In this document: piece by piece, positions 1-13,262 of the stretch
Position numbering within the stretch: the stretch's first letter is position 1
How the letters are laid out: every line of letters starts with the position of its first letter
Source of the DNA: Salvator merianae
Taxonomy: Eukaryota > Chordata > Lepidosauria > Squamata > Teiidae
NCBI GenBank assembly: GCA_003586115.2
Contig: QVOM02000116.1
Coordinates: 35,863,946 to 35,927,945 of the forward strand
Length of the DNA: 64,000 bases
Direction: 5' to 3'
Translations under genes and position numbers: made by a program
Notes under the pieces: generated by a model
The model's database searches: none
What the model saw: only the letters and a program-made list of their open reading frames with translations
What the model was told of the DNA's origin: nothing

Positions 1-1355
1 GCAACCAAAAACATATGGGCACATGATGCAAGTAGAAAAGGATCCCGAACTGGAAAAGGTTGTTGGACAGGATCAAAGAAGCTATTGGACCATTCTTGGA
101 ATGGCTTTGAGATTCTACTGAAGTTAGGTGATTTCATGTGCTCACACAGACATGGGGAGTCAAATCCAACTGCATGGCACCTAACAGCAGTTTAGCATTT
201 TCGTTACCCAGTCCCATCTTCACTGAACAACCAACTACACTGTTGCTGTTCTTCTTTCCGCTTATAGTTTTAGTTTTTTTTACAGTCTCTGCCATCATTT
301 ACATCCTCTGCTTATTCTGTGCTTTTGACTTCCTGAAAACCTTGCTACTGTTCTGGGTAATCTATACACTCCTTCTACTTTCTGTATAACTCCCTTTTGA
401 TGAACATGTCACAACAAAGCTTTTTGTTACGTTACATTAGCTTCTTCTGTGGTCTCCATTTTTGACTTATTGAAAGTGGTAGTTCTTGTACTCCAAGAAC
501 ACCATTTTTAAGGAGTTTCCACTTCCTCTGACTTTGTTTTCCTGCCACACAACCTTTGAGAACACTGACTGAAAATGTTTTCCTGAATTATGTTAAGGTT
601 TAGCTATCTTCTTTTAAAAAGCCACTATTTTATAATCACTTTACCCAATCTTCCCTTCTATTTTCATCTTGCTGATCAAGTCTTCCATGTTTGTTAGTCT
701 AAACTCAGGAAAAGCCGATCCCCTTCTTTTTTTAACTTATGAAATAAAAAATTGTCAGAAATCCTCTTGCATATTTCCTGTACTTGAGGCATTATTACAA
801 AAAATTATAAGACCTTTATTCCCTACTGTTCTTCTCATTCTTTAGCATCTTTAAGTTATGTAAATATGTACCTCTCCTACCTGACTGAACTCACTCCTTT
901 TCCTTTTTAGTAAGTATTAAAGGTGAGAAGCCAAAAACACTGACTTTAAATGCAAATTTCGTGGGTTTTTCCATGGCCCACCCAGCCATTTTGTGACTGC
1001 CACCCACAATACTTCCTCAAAATTCCACATGGCCAACAAAATTTGGAGTTCCTTTTCTCCAAATTAACTTTAGGACTACTATTGTAGGTTTTATTGCATT
1101 ATGCAGGGTGTTGTATGATCCTGGACATAAAAAACAAGAAGATTTGTCTTCTATATCTCTACTTATTTGCTTGTCTTTTTTCTACTCTCCAAAATTTTTA
1201 AAATAATGACTCTTAGTGAGTATGTAAACTTTAAGATTAGCATTTTTCCACAATTTAGTCTATTCCCAAAGCAAGTTAAAAAGCCAAATGCTTTTGAGCA
1301 GGGGTGGGTTTAATAAACATCTTACTTGAGATTTAATTCTAAAAATATAACTTAC
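1..1355 (-). other. ARHGAP21: Partial intron of ARHGAP21 (downstream side)
   Basis: Non-coding AT-rich sequence 3' of the last exon seen. No further ARHGAP21 exon was recognised on the minus strand. The short open frame near 138-389 on the plus strand is hydrophobic and low in complexity, with no family resemblance. No repeat was confidently recognised here. Confidence 0.8.
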
Positions 1356-1410
1356 CAGCTGAAGAATGTCCTCATCTTTTGGCATAACACTAAGTTCCAA
1401 TACGGTGTCA
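1356..1410 (-). CDS. ARHGAP21: ARHGAP21 coding exon: last PDZ strand
   Basis: This 55-nt exon has 1 nt finishing the split serine, then 18 codons, ending in phase 0. The minus-strand acceptor is CTTCTTCACAG and the donor GTAAGTTATA. It encodes SDTVLELSVMPKDEDILQL. TLELSVMPKDEDILQ is the closing PDZ strand and the start of the linker in ARHGAP21. The sequence has VLELS where I recall a TLELS-like form in mammals, a conservative change. The following exon of the gene, which should begin AYSQDAYLKG-like and open the long disordered region, was not found in 1-1355, so it should lie below the window. Confidence 0.95.
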
Positions 1411-4035
1411 CTGTGAAGAAGCAAAAACATCTCACTATTCTACTATCATATACTGCTGTATTAACAAAAGGGGGGAAATATTGTACTAACCGATTTGAAA
1501 GTGGACTTTAATTTGTAGCTAATCTGACAATAATTAATTGATTAGAAGACCAATAATTTTTTTAAAATCATCCTTGATGCATTTGTTTCTCTCAAGTGGA
1601 CCTTTTATTCCTGTAAGTGAACTGTTATAGTTATTCCTTCAAGACACAAGCACTAACTCAGAACTTTATTTTTCTGGTATTATTTAACTATCATATTTAC
1701 AGCCCACTTTTCTCACTGCAGCCCTGGGTGACACATAAAAATACATATCCAAAAACTATCTGTAAAATGCATGTGTTTACAAAAACACTCTAAACACATA
1801 ACACAACTATCTTATACCACAATAGTTTTGTAGCATAGATGTAGAATACAAGTTTTTACCATCACAGACACAAAAATCAGACCAGGAATATTCACAGATT
1901 CTGTCCCAACTGTGTATTCCAAGTTCAGTTTAATTCTGATCCTTGACCAGAACATAAATGAACTTCAAGTTGGAAGAAAACATATTTTTCATTCATTAGT
2001 ATAAATGCTTTTTGTATTACATTGTAATGCATTATGTGCATACATCAGAGCATTTCAACATAGGATAATGGGATTAAAGCAAACAATGCTGAACCTTTGG
2101 CCCTTAAGATTACAACTCTCATCAATCCTAATTATTGACCTTATTAGTTGGAACTAATGGAAGTTGGAAACCAACAACAGCTGTCTATCATCTACCCACC
2201 AAAGGAAAACCTATGGATTATCCAAACTGCCTAAGCAATGTATGAGACCTCAAATGTTTAGGGCTATCTTAGTCTAAACAAATCATCATGGCATTTCATG
2301 ATATGACTTTAGCTTATTATAATAACCACAGTTGCAGGGTGATCAGTTTTGTTATCTCAAAAACTACTTTAATCAAAAATGGAAACACAATTTATGAATT
2401 CCTTCTCACAGTTGCATCAATGAAGGTAGAAGAGCACCAACCTGAGGCTCACTGCAGCTGATTCTCATGTGAATTCATAACTGCAATATCTGAATACAGC
2501 CCATGTATATGTCATTTAAGATTTCATCAACACATCAATCTCAATAACAAATACTATATAGCCAAAGTTCTAACTTTTCATCACATTCACCAAAAATACA
2601 GCAATTAAAATTCTTCTGATTCTTATGTTTATTAAGATTTGGTCTGAAGCTAAATTTAAGTCATGCAAATAAATTCACTAACATTTTCATTTTAAGGCTA
2701 CCATTTCCAACTAGCGATAAATGCCATGATTTCATTGAAATTTTATAAACCATTTTCTTAATATTAATGAGATTTAAGCATCATACTAGAATATGATCAT
2801 ATGAAATATCACCCCCAGAATGGATGTAGAAGGCTACAGTATAGAGCTGAGAATTCTTATGGATTATAATGTAGAACATTAATCAAACATATAACCTAAT
2901 TTTAATTTCACATCTGCTGCTTTGTCAAAATTGACTTAGTGTCAAAGATTGAATTCACTGTGATGTAATCTAAGCAGAGTTCTACATTTTCAAAATGCTG
3001 TACCTAGCCGGTCCTTCTACTGCTGGTAGAAAGCACTTTGTTCCAGCAAAATTAGACCTGAGTCGTCTGCAGTGATTCCCATTTTCCCTTGCAGCCCCTT
3101 GTGTCATTTCTATTAACATTGCAGAAGGTCCTCCAATGAACCCCAGATTTTGGATTGCTGGGGAAGGAAACAAGTGGTGGTGATGGTGGGGTATAGGCAA
3201 AGACCATCTTGTTCCTAATTCCGCTAATAGAAGGCTCCACTGGATCTAAAAGCCTTCCACCTAAGAGACAACAATTTGATACAATCACTGTCTATAATTT
3301 CCTCTGTGGTACATTTAAAAAAAACACTAGACTGTTTAATTTTGTTTTTAAAAATCCAAGCTCAAAACACTCAGTATATCAACTTTTGAGTTGTGATGTA
3401 TTTAAAATTCAGTGTTTCCTCATATAATGTGGAATCTCACGGTGCAGATTTGCTACTGTACAATTTACAAATTGAGGTAACAGATCTCTTAATGCTTTTT
3501 GGTAATTCACTGCAACGTATTTTGCTACAGAAGGCAGAGGTGAAATCTGCAGGATGATGGGATCTTCCTCCTGGCCCAGCAGCCATTTTCCCACCTGTCT
3601 TTTGGCACTGAGAAAGGTACTTTGATTTTTAAAAAGTGACCTCTGCATATGGATTTGTGTATTTTGGCGATACGTGATTTGGGTTTTAGTGAATTTAGAC
3701 TGCCGTTTAACTGGGTACTAAGTAAGTTCGAGTGTATTTGTGTGCCGTAGACTGCTTTTGAGTCGGGTGAGTGTAAAGTACCGTGGATTATTGGTGTGTG
3801 TGAGTTCTATGGGTCATTTTGGCTTTTGGGGGAACAGATATAACTGATTTGTATGCTTCTGAGTGCATCTATGCTGTGGTTTGTGATTAAGTGACTGAGT
3901 TAGTGCAGGAGTGCTTTTTGGTGTGTCAATTCCTGCAGAGTGTTTTGCTGCATTATTTTTGATGGGCATGCTTTTTTGATGTATGCTTTTCCCTCTCTGA
4001 AATAGCTTTTTGGTGCAGAAGTTATTTGAGGAGGA

Positions 4036-4560
4036 TTGGAAAAGATGGCTCCAAAATGTGTAGGCAATAAGGCAATGGTTCCTGTAGAGGCAAAAGTGAA
4101 AAGAAGAAGGATCACCCTGTCCCTTGAGGACAAAATCAAAGTGCTGGTCCAACTCAAAGAAGGCAAAAGGTCAAGAAGTCAATCATCTAGGAACAAATTC
4201 TTTAAAGAATTAAGATGGGATTCGTACAAGGTCAGTCAGTGGTGCTGCAGCCTCCATTATAAGATGTTCCAAAACCAGGAACCCACTGATGATGAGTATG
4301 TAAAAGGCTCTGAACATCTGGATGGAGGGCTAGATCCAGGAGAACACAACCTTTCTCACCCAAATGATCTGTAATAAAGTCAAGCAGATCTTCAAATGTC
4401 TTGTTCAGAGGTCAGAAAAGAGATAGAGAGACCCAGGTAGCTTCCAGGCCAAAATCACAAAATCTGTTTTGTTCTCTATAATGTTAAGGTGCTGGGGGAG
4501 ATTGCTTTGGTGGATACAGAGGCAGTAGCAAAGTTCCACAAGTAGTGGAACGTGGTTATG
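4036..4560 (+). pseudogene. Decayed pogo/Tigger-like transposase fragment
   Basis: The open stretch 4036-4374 begins with a lysine-rich run and a CENP-B-type helix-turn-helix start (RRRITLSLEDKIKVLVQLKE, about residues 25-44). This resembles pogo-family DNA-binding domains. After residue ~55 the resemblance is lost. In another frame near 4490-4543 a short EIALVDTEAVAKFHK stretch could be the linker before the catalytic DDE core. No DDE residues or terminal repeats were found. Resemblance is weak and based on recall; another CENP-B/Jerky-type family is possible. Confidence 0.4.
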
Positions 4561-5163
4561 GACATGGTTATGTTTCAATAGAAGACGCAACTGCCCATGC
4601 TACATGCCTTTTTTAGATCTGTGGAACTGAAAAGTACAACAGAGCTGTAAAAGTAGTTTTCACCTGAATCAACCTTGGAGGTAGAGGAAGAAGAGAAGCA
4701 GGAGCAACAGAGGGAGAAGAACAGGAAAATATTTTGTAAACCTCCTCTTCTGCAGTCAAATAAACTGTCCTGCAAAATTTCTGGCCCATTTGCTGCCTCC
4801 AGTTGTAAGGCAAGTGTCTTGACACATTATCCTGGGTGAAGAAAGGCTGTACTGCAAATTTTCTGGTGTTCCTACCTCTATGTGCTGTCTCTGGTTACAA
4901 TGCCAACAGGAGTGGGAACCTCCTCCTCAGTAACTAAGAGGCTTCCTTGGCAATTCCGTGGAAAACTTCACTTTTAGGGGTCTCAGAGCTCTCTACCGAC
5001 CCATTATACCCACAATCTGTTTGAGAAAACATCAAAGGCAGAAGATTGTGTTCTTCCTTCCAAGTTTTGGCACTGAACTCTGTCTAGTGTGTGTGAAGAA
5101 CAGGTAAGCAGTATAGAAAATCCATGCTTTAGTGTGGCCAGGAGGTAGCATCAGAAGGTTGCA

Positions 5164-5590
5164 GAAATACAGCCTTGTGGGAGAAGTTGGCATCTTTCAA
5201 CACTGTAAACTATGAAAAGTTTTTGGGTGCAGGGGGACTGACATCTTCTGTAGAATTAGTGGGTTCAGCATTGATGACTGTGAAAAACCTTTGTCTGGAT
5301 GTGGGGAATCAGCATCTCATGCGGAATCAGTGCATTCAGCACTACAGCTTGTGAAAAACCCTTGTTTGGATGTGCAGGATGTGCATATCATATGACATTA
5401 CTGTGTTCATCATCACATTCTATGAAAACTCCATGACTGAGTACGTGGGAAGTTGGCATCTCATGATGCGTGATGTGTGTTCAGTGCTGATGTCTGTGAA
5501 AACTCTTTGCAGGAAGTGTGGCATCTTGCCAGACTGAAGTCTATGAAAGTCTTTGGGTTAGTGGCATCTTGTATAACATCTATGTAGAGC
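5164..5590. repeat. Degenerate ~71-bp tandem repeat, 5-6 units
   Basis: A GAAA-anchored unit recurs with starts at 5164, 5214, 5282, 5353, 5424, 5498 and 5545 (steps 50, 68, 71, 71, 74, 47). Units share GAAAA(A/C)CYYTTG, a central GG(C/A)ATCTCATG-type block and TTCAGC(A/G)CT before (G/T)T. The middle four are the best matched. It immediately follows the transposase fragment region and precedes a MITE. Confidence 0.7.
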
Positions 5591-5723
5591 AGGTTTAAGG
5601 CATGGCACTTGTGAGCTCTGGTATTGCCCCAATGGTAGATGCTTCTGGAGGGGTGGAGGCTCTAGTGACTTACATTTGGTATCCTTCCTCATTCAAGTCA
5701 GGTTCACTTCTGCACTTGATGCA

Positions 5724-5896
5724 CTTTCTGCACTTGACCTTATTCCAGATTATATCTTGGAATAGGGATCTGTCACCTGCATGCTACTATGAACTATGGG
5801 AGGCCCCACCTGGGGCCTGCTATAATCTGCCCTAGCATGTGGATAGGTCCCTATTCTGGGATATAGTCCAGAATAAAGCCAAGTGCAGAAAGGGCC
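5724..5896. mobile_element. Hairpin MITE family B, copy 1
   Basis: A ~173-bp long inverted repeat. The left arm opens CTTTCTGCACTTGACCTTAT and the right arm closes with AAGTGCAGAAAGGGCC. The arms contain TATTCCAGATTATATC and its mirror. It matches copies at 28247 and 47440 along its length. Confidence 0.85.
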
Positions 5897-7327
5897 TATA
5901 TCGCAGTATAAGTCAATGAAGATTTTGCTATGGTTCCACTAACCCCTGGATTGACACTAAAGTCTACTGCTTCCATAAATTGTATTCACACTGAGCAGCA
6001 TTTTGCCAGAACAGGATCTGCTGTAGACCAACTAGAAATAGAGAAGTAAAAACTATTTCAAGCGCTAACCCAGCAGGTTTTGTTACTTTTGATTTAGTGA
6101 CTGCTCTTTCTTCTATAAGGAAGAAAAAACAATGTGGTAATAAACTTTGGGCTTGACCATATAATTTCAGATTAAAGAAGACAATATGACTGAATGTTCC
6201 TTCATGACTCAAAACACATAAAATGTAATGGTCCACCTGAATATTAATGTTCTAGAGGCTAGAACTTCTTATTTACATAGAGGAGGCAATGCTGCTGTCT
6301 AAAGTGATACAACTAGACATTGGTAGATTCTTATCTGTTCTTTGGGCTACCTAATGTTTAGAAATGCTTTACTGTTTCTTGAAAACCTGAATAAGCTAGG
6401 CAGTCAACTAAATTGACATAACAAAAGAAAACCAGCAGATTATGAATTCTGTATTATGTTTCAAAATACACTTCAGAGAGTCTTTCAATCTAATTCATTT
6501 CAGTGATTGTTGCCAACAAACATACAAATTTAGCCTTAAATTCATTAGCTTAATCTGTTTTGGAGCTCACTAAGGCAAAAGTAGTTACAAAATGGCATGT
6601 TTGTAATACTGAATTGCAGAAAGATAGGAGTTTGATAAAAGCAATGATGCCATTAGTACAACAGCACATTAGTTTTGCTTTAGGCAAGTACATAAAAGAT
6701 TTAGTGGATTCAAACCAGCATAGCAGTTTCACTCTGGCATTATTAGAATTTTAGCAAGGCTGGAAGGGAAGATCAAATGTATCCCTTAAGATAATCATAT
6801 CTGTACTTGCAAATCTAACATGGTCAAGACAGGAACACAATGATTCAAACTGCCATTTTCTATAACAACATTCAACTTTAGGTTTATCAATTGCTTGCAA
6901 AAATTCCAGTTTGGGATATTTGTTCTTGTTTCTGGGTATAAAAATAACTACCTTTAAGGTAGCCAAAATTTTAATACATGCAATGAAAGTCAGAAATAAG
7001 GAACTAGCTATACATGTTTTTAATAGATTTGAATATTGACTCTGCTATTGTTACTAGTATGAGTCTTATTACATACTAATATCAATAACTTGAAAACAGT
7101 ATTATTATTTTTTTACAAAAGAGGAGGCCTAAATATTCTCAGTTTCACTTACATCTGACCAAACAATTGAGTATTTGGAAGGAATCTGTACTGCATTACT
7201 AGATAATTATGATACTGGCACAGACTTCTCAGATATTTCCCAAGGTTTGCTCCTATATACAAGGTTTTATTTTCCATAGCAGCTGTAAATATGAGAACTA
7301 TAACTTTTGTTTTGTTTTATTGTTCAG

Positions 7328-8150
7328 TTTGATCCTCAAATATTTACTTAAGAATTTTTGTCTCACCCTTCATCTGAAGATTTAGGTAGGGTCACAACAA
7401 AAAGATAAAATACATAAAACAAACTAAAACATACTTAAGATACAACCCTTCCTCTCTGGCAGGACAATACTCATAGGATGCTAAACATTAAAGATGTGGG
7501 TGAAGAAGTGTGTTTTAACCAAGCACTGAGAACCATATAATGTAGGCATCTGGTAAACATCCAGAAGGAGGCTGTTCCAGAATCTGGGACCAACATAGAA
7601 AAAGGTGTCTTGTGTGTCACCACGTCTTGCATGTTTGAGAGAGGCAGAACTACAAGAAGGCCTCTCCATGTGATCCCAATACTTGGGCAGGTCTATATGG
7701 GAGAAGGCGCTCCTTTAAACAACCTTAGGGCTTTATATGCTAACATCAACATCTTGAATTGGGCTTAGCAGCTAATAGGCACTCAATGCAGATCTTTCCC
7801 TACCAGCACGATGTGCATCCAGTCGGAAACTCCCATCAGCAGTTGAGCTGCTGCGTTCTACACTAGCTCCAGCTTCCAGTTCATCTTCAGAGAAGCCCCA
7901 CATAGTGTGTATTACACCAGTCCAGTCTGAAGGTTACCAGTGCATGGATCACAGCGGTCAAGTTGTCCATGGCAAATCAGTCAGAGATGGACGTAGGTGC
8001 TGCTAGATACTGCTGTCACACTGGTCTCAAACGACAGCAGCACTCCTAGATCACGTACCTAATTTTTCTAGGGCAAAATAACCCCATCCAGAATTGGATG
8101 CCCCATAACTTTCCTGAATTTATTGATCCAAAAGGTTCAGTTTATGGGTC
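7328..8150 (-). mobile_element. L2-clade LINE, 3' end of ORF2 and tail
   Basis: Read on the minus strand, this block encodes the C-terminal part of an L2-type reverse transcriptase. It has DNLTAVIHALVTFRLDWCN followed by VGL near 7.9-8.0 kb, and GPRFWNSLLLDVYQMPTL then LVKTHFF near 7.48-7.67 kb. It ends in the usual L2 3' tail (GTGACCCTACC then a ~30-bp stretch and AATTCTTAAGTAAA) at 7328-7395. Stops and indels break the frame between these motifs. The element is 5'-truncated. Confidence 0.88.
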
Positions 8151-8808
8151 TGCATCCAAATATTGAAAAAGATATAATCTAATATCAGGAGTTAAGGTCT
8201 GTTTACTATTCTTGCTTACCTATTTCACTATATTAATCCAAAAATGCTTAATTTTAGGGCAGTTTCAATGCCAATTCATTCCAGAACTCTAACATCCATG
8301 CCAACTTGTCATATTTACCCATCAGTATTTGGAGAGCCTAAATGAGTGTAACAGACCACCTGTGTACCAGTTTCAGTGTTTTCTCTAACTGCAGCAGATA
8401 CTAACTTGAATGACTTACTATTCCAAACTGAATCCCACTGGGATTGTTTATATTGGATCCTGTATCACTTCCCCATTGGTGTTTTTAAACAGATTAAATT
8501 GTCTGGCTTCATTTATACCTTAAAGAGTTTAGAAACCAAAAACTGATTAAATCGTTGAATGCTATAAAAGATACTATATAATTGCTAGTTCTGGACTGAA
8601 ATTAAATTATAGTCATACTAAATCTGCCTGCAACAGAAGGAACTAGGAATTGTACGAGTAACAGTTAGGACTAAATTTGTTTTAATAATCTAATTCTGTC
8701 ATTTTGTTCTTCGTAGTCCACTAAATCTGGATTATCACAGTACTAAATCATGAACCAAACATTTTTCTCTTGTCAGAGCTTAAAATTATATGAATTACAA
8801 GGTCCTTA

Positions 8809-9520
<712 letters not shown>

Positions 9521-9613
9521 CTGTGCATAACCCAGCTTCATAAGCAGGTCCTCCTTCTTTAACCTGCTTAACAAAGATTGTATCCATTGGCTCCAATCTG
9601 TTCCGAGGCTTCC
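9521..9613 (-). CDS. ARHGAP21: ARHGAP21 coding exon: central PDZ domain
   Basis: This 93-nt exon carries 2 nt that finish a glycine codon, 30 full codons and 1 nt of the next glycine. The minus-strand acceptor is a strong polypyrimidine run ending TTTCAG, and the donor is GTATGATC. The peptide reads [17 protein letters not shown], then [14 protein letters not shown]. The VKEGGPA..AGL..GD pattern is the standard PDZ core between the third strand and the first helix, where the domain packs under the ligand groove. [11 protein letters not shown] and AGLCTGD fit ARHGAP21 better than ARHGAP23. It is separated from the microexon by a 15.2-kb intron and from the next exon by only 632 bp. Confidence 0.97.
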
Positions 9614-11224
9614 CTGAAAAAAAAAATTGCACATTTATTTTAACCGTCAGTGTAACAGAGAGATTAAAAAAATTACTTTACATTCTTTGTTTTAATTTTT
9701 ATGATTTTATTTGAACCTTAAGCATTACATAAGAGCAATATATTATTTTTTAACGTTGCATTCATCTTTAGATACTGTAGCAGAAAAACAAGCATGTTTT
9801 TAATTTTATTTCTCAAAATAAATAAACTATTTCCACATTTTCAGGATCCTTCTAGGATCCTTTTCTGTACCTACTCCATATATCAGTGCACAAAGGTGTT
9901 TTATGATTAGATCCTAAGAAATTGTAACAATAAACATAATCGAAAATAGTTAAAACCATACAATGAAAACTCACCGATCTAGAATCATAAAAGGACTGCA
10001 GTGGAATTTCCAATCATTATGTGCAATAATTCCCAACAAACTTGTCTGCATAATTTCAAATAGTATTCAAGAAGACAAACATCATCCATAAGAATTTGAT
10101 CGCAAAAGCATAATTGCTTCTAACAATATGATCTTAGAGAAAATCTTATTAATGTCAGCCAAGTTTTTGATAGCAAAAAATTGGAAAATTCATATCTTCC
10201 TCATCATTGGAGACTACCACAGCTGAATACCTAACTTATCAAATTAAAGAAATGAAAGGACTTTCTAGTCTTTTCCTGTATTACACCATCCAGAAATCTT
10301 TGACAGATGATTCCCAACAAATTACAAGATCTCATAGTTCTCACTCTTTCCCATTGCTTTCTTGGTTTCATAAAGACTCAGAAGGGTCTACCAACCCACT
10401 ACCTCTTAGATAAAAAGGAAAATGGAGAGAGAGAAAGGCCACAACATAACATTTTGGCATCTAACATATTTACGTTTTCATCCTTTGGTGAATTTGCTGT
10501 AATTTGCATGTTGGTGCTGGCTGCTCTTTGTTGCTCATTATATCTTTTAACATTTGGTATCTAGAATCTGGGATGAGATTTCAGGAACAGTATCCATACT
10601 GCTACCCAACTATTTAATTTTTACTATATGAACATAATCTCCAGTTTGTCATGTTTAAAATCATGGACACGCAACTGAGTCAGCTACTGAACTGAAGGTA
10701 CATATATTTGTAACTGTCGAATGACTCTTTAACGTCATAATCTATGAAGCCAAATACTGTTCTCTTTTCTTGGTTTTGCAAAAGAATAAAATGAACCTAA
10801 TCTCCTCCCCACAAAATTATCTTACACATTCTAGTTCCATGTAAGAAAGTATTATGATAAAGAATGTGGACTAAATGCTGCAAAAGTCCATGGGCAGTTT
10901 GTATGTTCTTTAAAAACCCACAAACAGGGCCTGAAACTTTCCACTACTTCCCTGGCAAATGGTAGTCAAATGGTTCCTCAGTCATTGTGCTTAATAGCCA
11001 CAGGCTGACCTACTCCTAATAATCTGTTGAATCTATATTAAAACCATGAAATCTAGTGGCCATCTCGATAACATGGAGTAATTCAGTAATAAAATATTTT
11101 GTGTGATCTATTTTCTTACATGTGTCCTAAATCTGTTCTTGTAATACTTCCATAGGATCACTGGGAAAGAAGAGGTTAATACTCTTTTATTCTTTAACAC
11201 TCAGCCTCCATTTCACCAGGGCTC

Positions 11225-11735
11225 CCGGTGGTTGGGGACAGACAGCTGGGAGTTCTAGTAAAAGAATGTGATTGGCTCAAATTCCCAGATGTCTTTGGAT
11301 TAACCAATGAGAAGATGGATACTGGGTTCAGCCAGGATTTTGGGGGGGCTAAGAAGGAGGAAAGGACAAGTGTGGAACTGAAGCCTGTTGGTAAAGCAGC
11401 CAGGGGCATTGCTCCAAGGCAGAGGTTCTTCTAAAAGGGAAAAGAGACTCCAGGATTGCCTATAAATTAGGAAAGTATCTTGGTAGATTTGTCCAAGTTT
11501 TGTTTTATTTTGAAGGGGTTCTACATGGGGGGGGGCTGAGACTGCCCACTGAATTCCTCTTTTATTTTTTGTAACTGGGTTGTTTGTCTTCTGCAACCAA
11601 GGAGAATCACTCTGTAAAACCTTGGTGTTAAGCTTGCTGGTCTTACTTGTTTTATCCTTGTTTATCGCTTTTCATTTTGTTACAATAAAACATTTAATGT
11701 TTTGGGAAGGGAATCCCTGGTCACAAGCCTCCACA
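11225..11735 (+). mobile_element. Possible solo LTR
   Basis: The block has the order of an LTR: inverted CCAAT motif GATTGGCTC (11271-11279), ACCAATGAG (11303-11311), a TATA-like TATAAATTA (11461-11469) and AATAAA (11684-11689). CTCTG and T-rich sequence follow. A CA-ended sequence, CCTCCACAGCA, lies near 11725-11737. No terminal inverted TG...CA pair with a flanking duplication was confirmed and no retroviral coding sequence was recognised. Other promoter-bearing repeats remain possible. Confidence 0.35.
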
Positions 11736-12078
11736 GCATGGTCCTACCCAGGACTAGATTAAGCATCAGTCCTAGTAAACGATTCAGATCAGGCGGAGGA
11801 CATTTTAGCCCTTGGAATTCCTCCAGACTGTTGGACAAGGACAGATTAGTGGAGGCACTACTGGAAGGCCCTGCACCCAAAAAGGGGTCAATTGCTGGAA
11901 CACCTCCAGCAGACCCATACATCCACCAGCAACTCCCACATCTGCTTTTCACCACAGTTCTCATCCAGTTTTATATAAGAGGCAAAATATGCACATTTTT
12001 GCCAACTTTCTCCATAACCTACATAATTGCAAACCGAATTCTAAACCAGTTCTGTCTGTCAGTTAGTATAAAAATAAA

Positions 12079-12239
12079 GGTTAAGACAGAGGCTGCATCC
12101 AGACGTCACTTACTTATTCCACTATATTTGGATACCCCAGAATAAAGCATGGATATTCCAGAATATCCATGCTTTATTCTGGGGTATCCAAATATAATGG
12201 AACAAGTAAGTGATGTCTGGATGCAGCCATAATTTAACC
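12079..12239. mobile_element. Near-perfect palindromic MITE (family A)
   Basis: The core 12091-12228 is almost a perfect inverted repeat. GGCTGCATCCAGACGTCACT on the left mirrors AGTGATGTCTGGATGCAGCC on the right. The centre is TATTCCAGAATATCC near 12159. The match resumes outward with GGTTAA at 12079-12084 and TTAACC at 12234-12239. No target duplication was clear. The superfamily is unresolved. Confidence 0.88.
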
Positions 12240-12779
12240 GCTTAAAATCATCTGAACACCAGTATTTGGTTACTGAATATTACTTCTAGAGAAATTAATC
12301 ATAAGCAAAATCTGAAGAAATCTGCAGTTCATTCTTGCTTATTTACCAGTGTATTTACAGAAAATATGGAGCACTTCTACTTATATGAAAAATATTTTAT
12401 TATGCGATCACATTCACACCCCATCTGATCATTGCTCAGCACGCAGGGTGGCTTACAAAATCAAAATACACAATAAGATCAAAAACAGTATTAAACTTAA
12501 ACTTAAAAATCTATTAATTTAAAACTCAAAGGAATTGTCCAGAAAGGTGAACAAAAACTATTTTCAAGGTAATTTCCAAAATTAGCTGGGTAGGAGGCTT
12601 ACCATATATAAGATGGAAATTTATCCTGCAAGACTGGTGCTACTATGGAGAAAGTCTGCAGATGAGGATCTGTTCCTGCAACATCTTGGGTAGATGAAAT
12701 TGTCAGCAAACCCACATTAAATGACCTCAAACTCTGATATGGCTGTATGGGTTAAAGGCTATTGTCCGTGTATTCAGAG

Positions 12780-13045
12780 CTAGAGGCAGAGGAGCAGTAA
12801 GCCGCAGCTGTGTCTGTTTGTCTTTGCCACACTCCCCCCAGGCATGTGTAAGAACTGTGGTTGCTTTTGGCTGGAGTTGAGAGAAGAAGACCATCTCATG
12901 TGCTGCTTTTGCTTAGGTTTTAATTTTTATCAACTATACTGTATTATATTACACTTATATTGTTATATTTTGTATTCTGTGTAAAGTGATTACTGCTTTT
13001 TTTTCTTTGTTAACCACCTTGAGCAATATTAGATTAACTTAAAAC
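12780..13045 (+). mobile_element. Single-unit relative of the 44-kb repeat, with tail
   Basis: One copy of the unit (12820-12895) is followed by AT-rich sequence and a TTGTTAACCACCTTGAGCAA tail. It has the same layout as 43.99-44.55 kb but one unit instead of three. Confidence 0.55.
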
Positions 13046-13262
13046 TTTATTAGTTGAAACCAATACTATGCCATTGGAAGCTGCTGAAATGTTAGCAGTA
13101 TATGCCCTTAATATCATCTTTTGTGAACAAGTATGCAGTAATTCTTAGCCACTAGACTGTATTTGGTTTATCATTCCTTTATCATTAGTAAAGTCTATTA
13201 AACAAAAGCAGGAACTTTTCTCTTACAATATGCTTAATCAAAAACCACTAAGAATGACTTTT

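Noticed and set aside
2982..3288. Overlapping minus-strand open frames with a run of histidines
   Set aside because: Two frames overlap with no splice-site support and no resemblance to ARHGAP21 or other families. The histidines come from a GTGGTGGTGATGGTGG tract.
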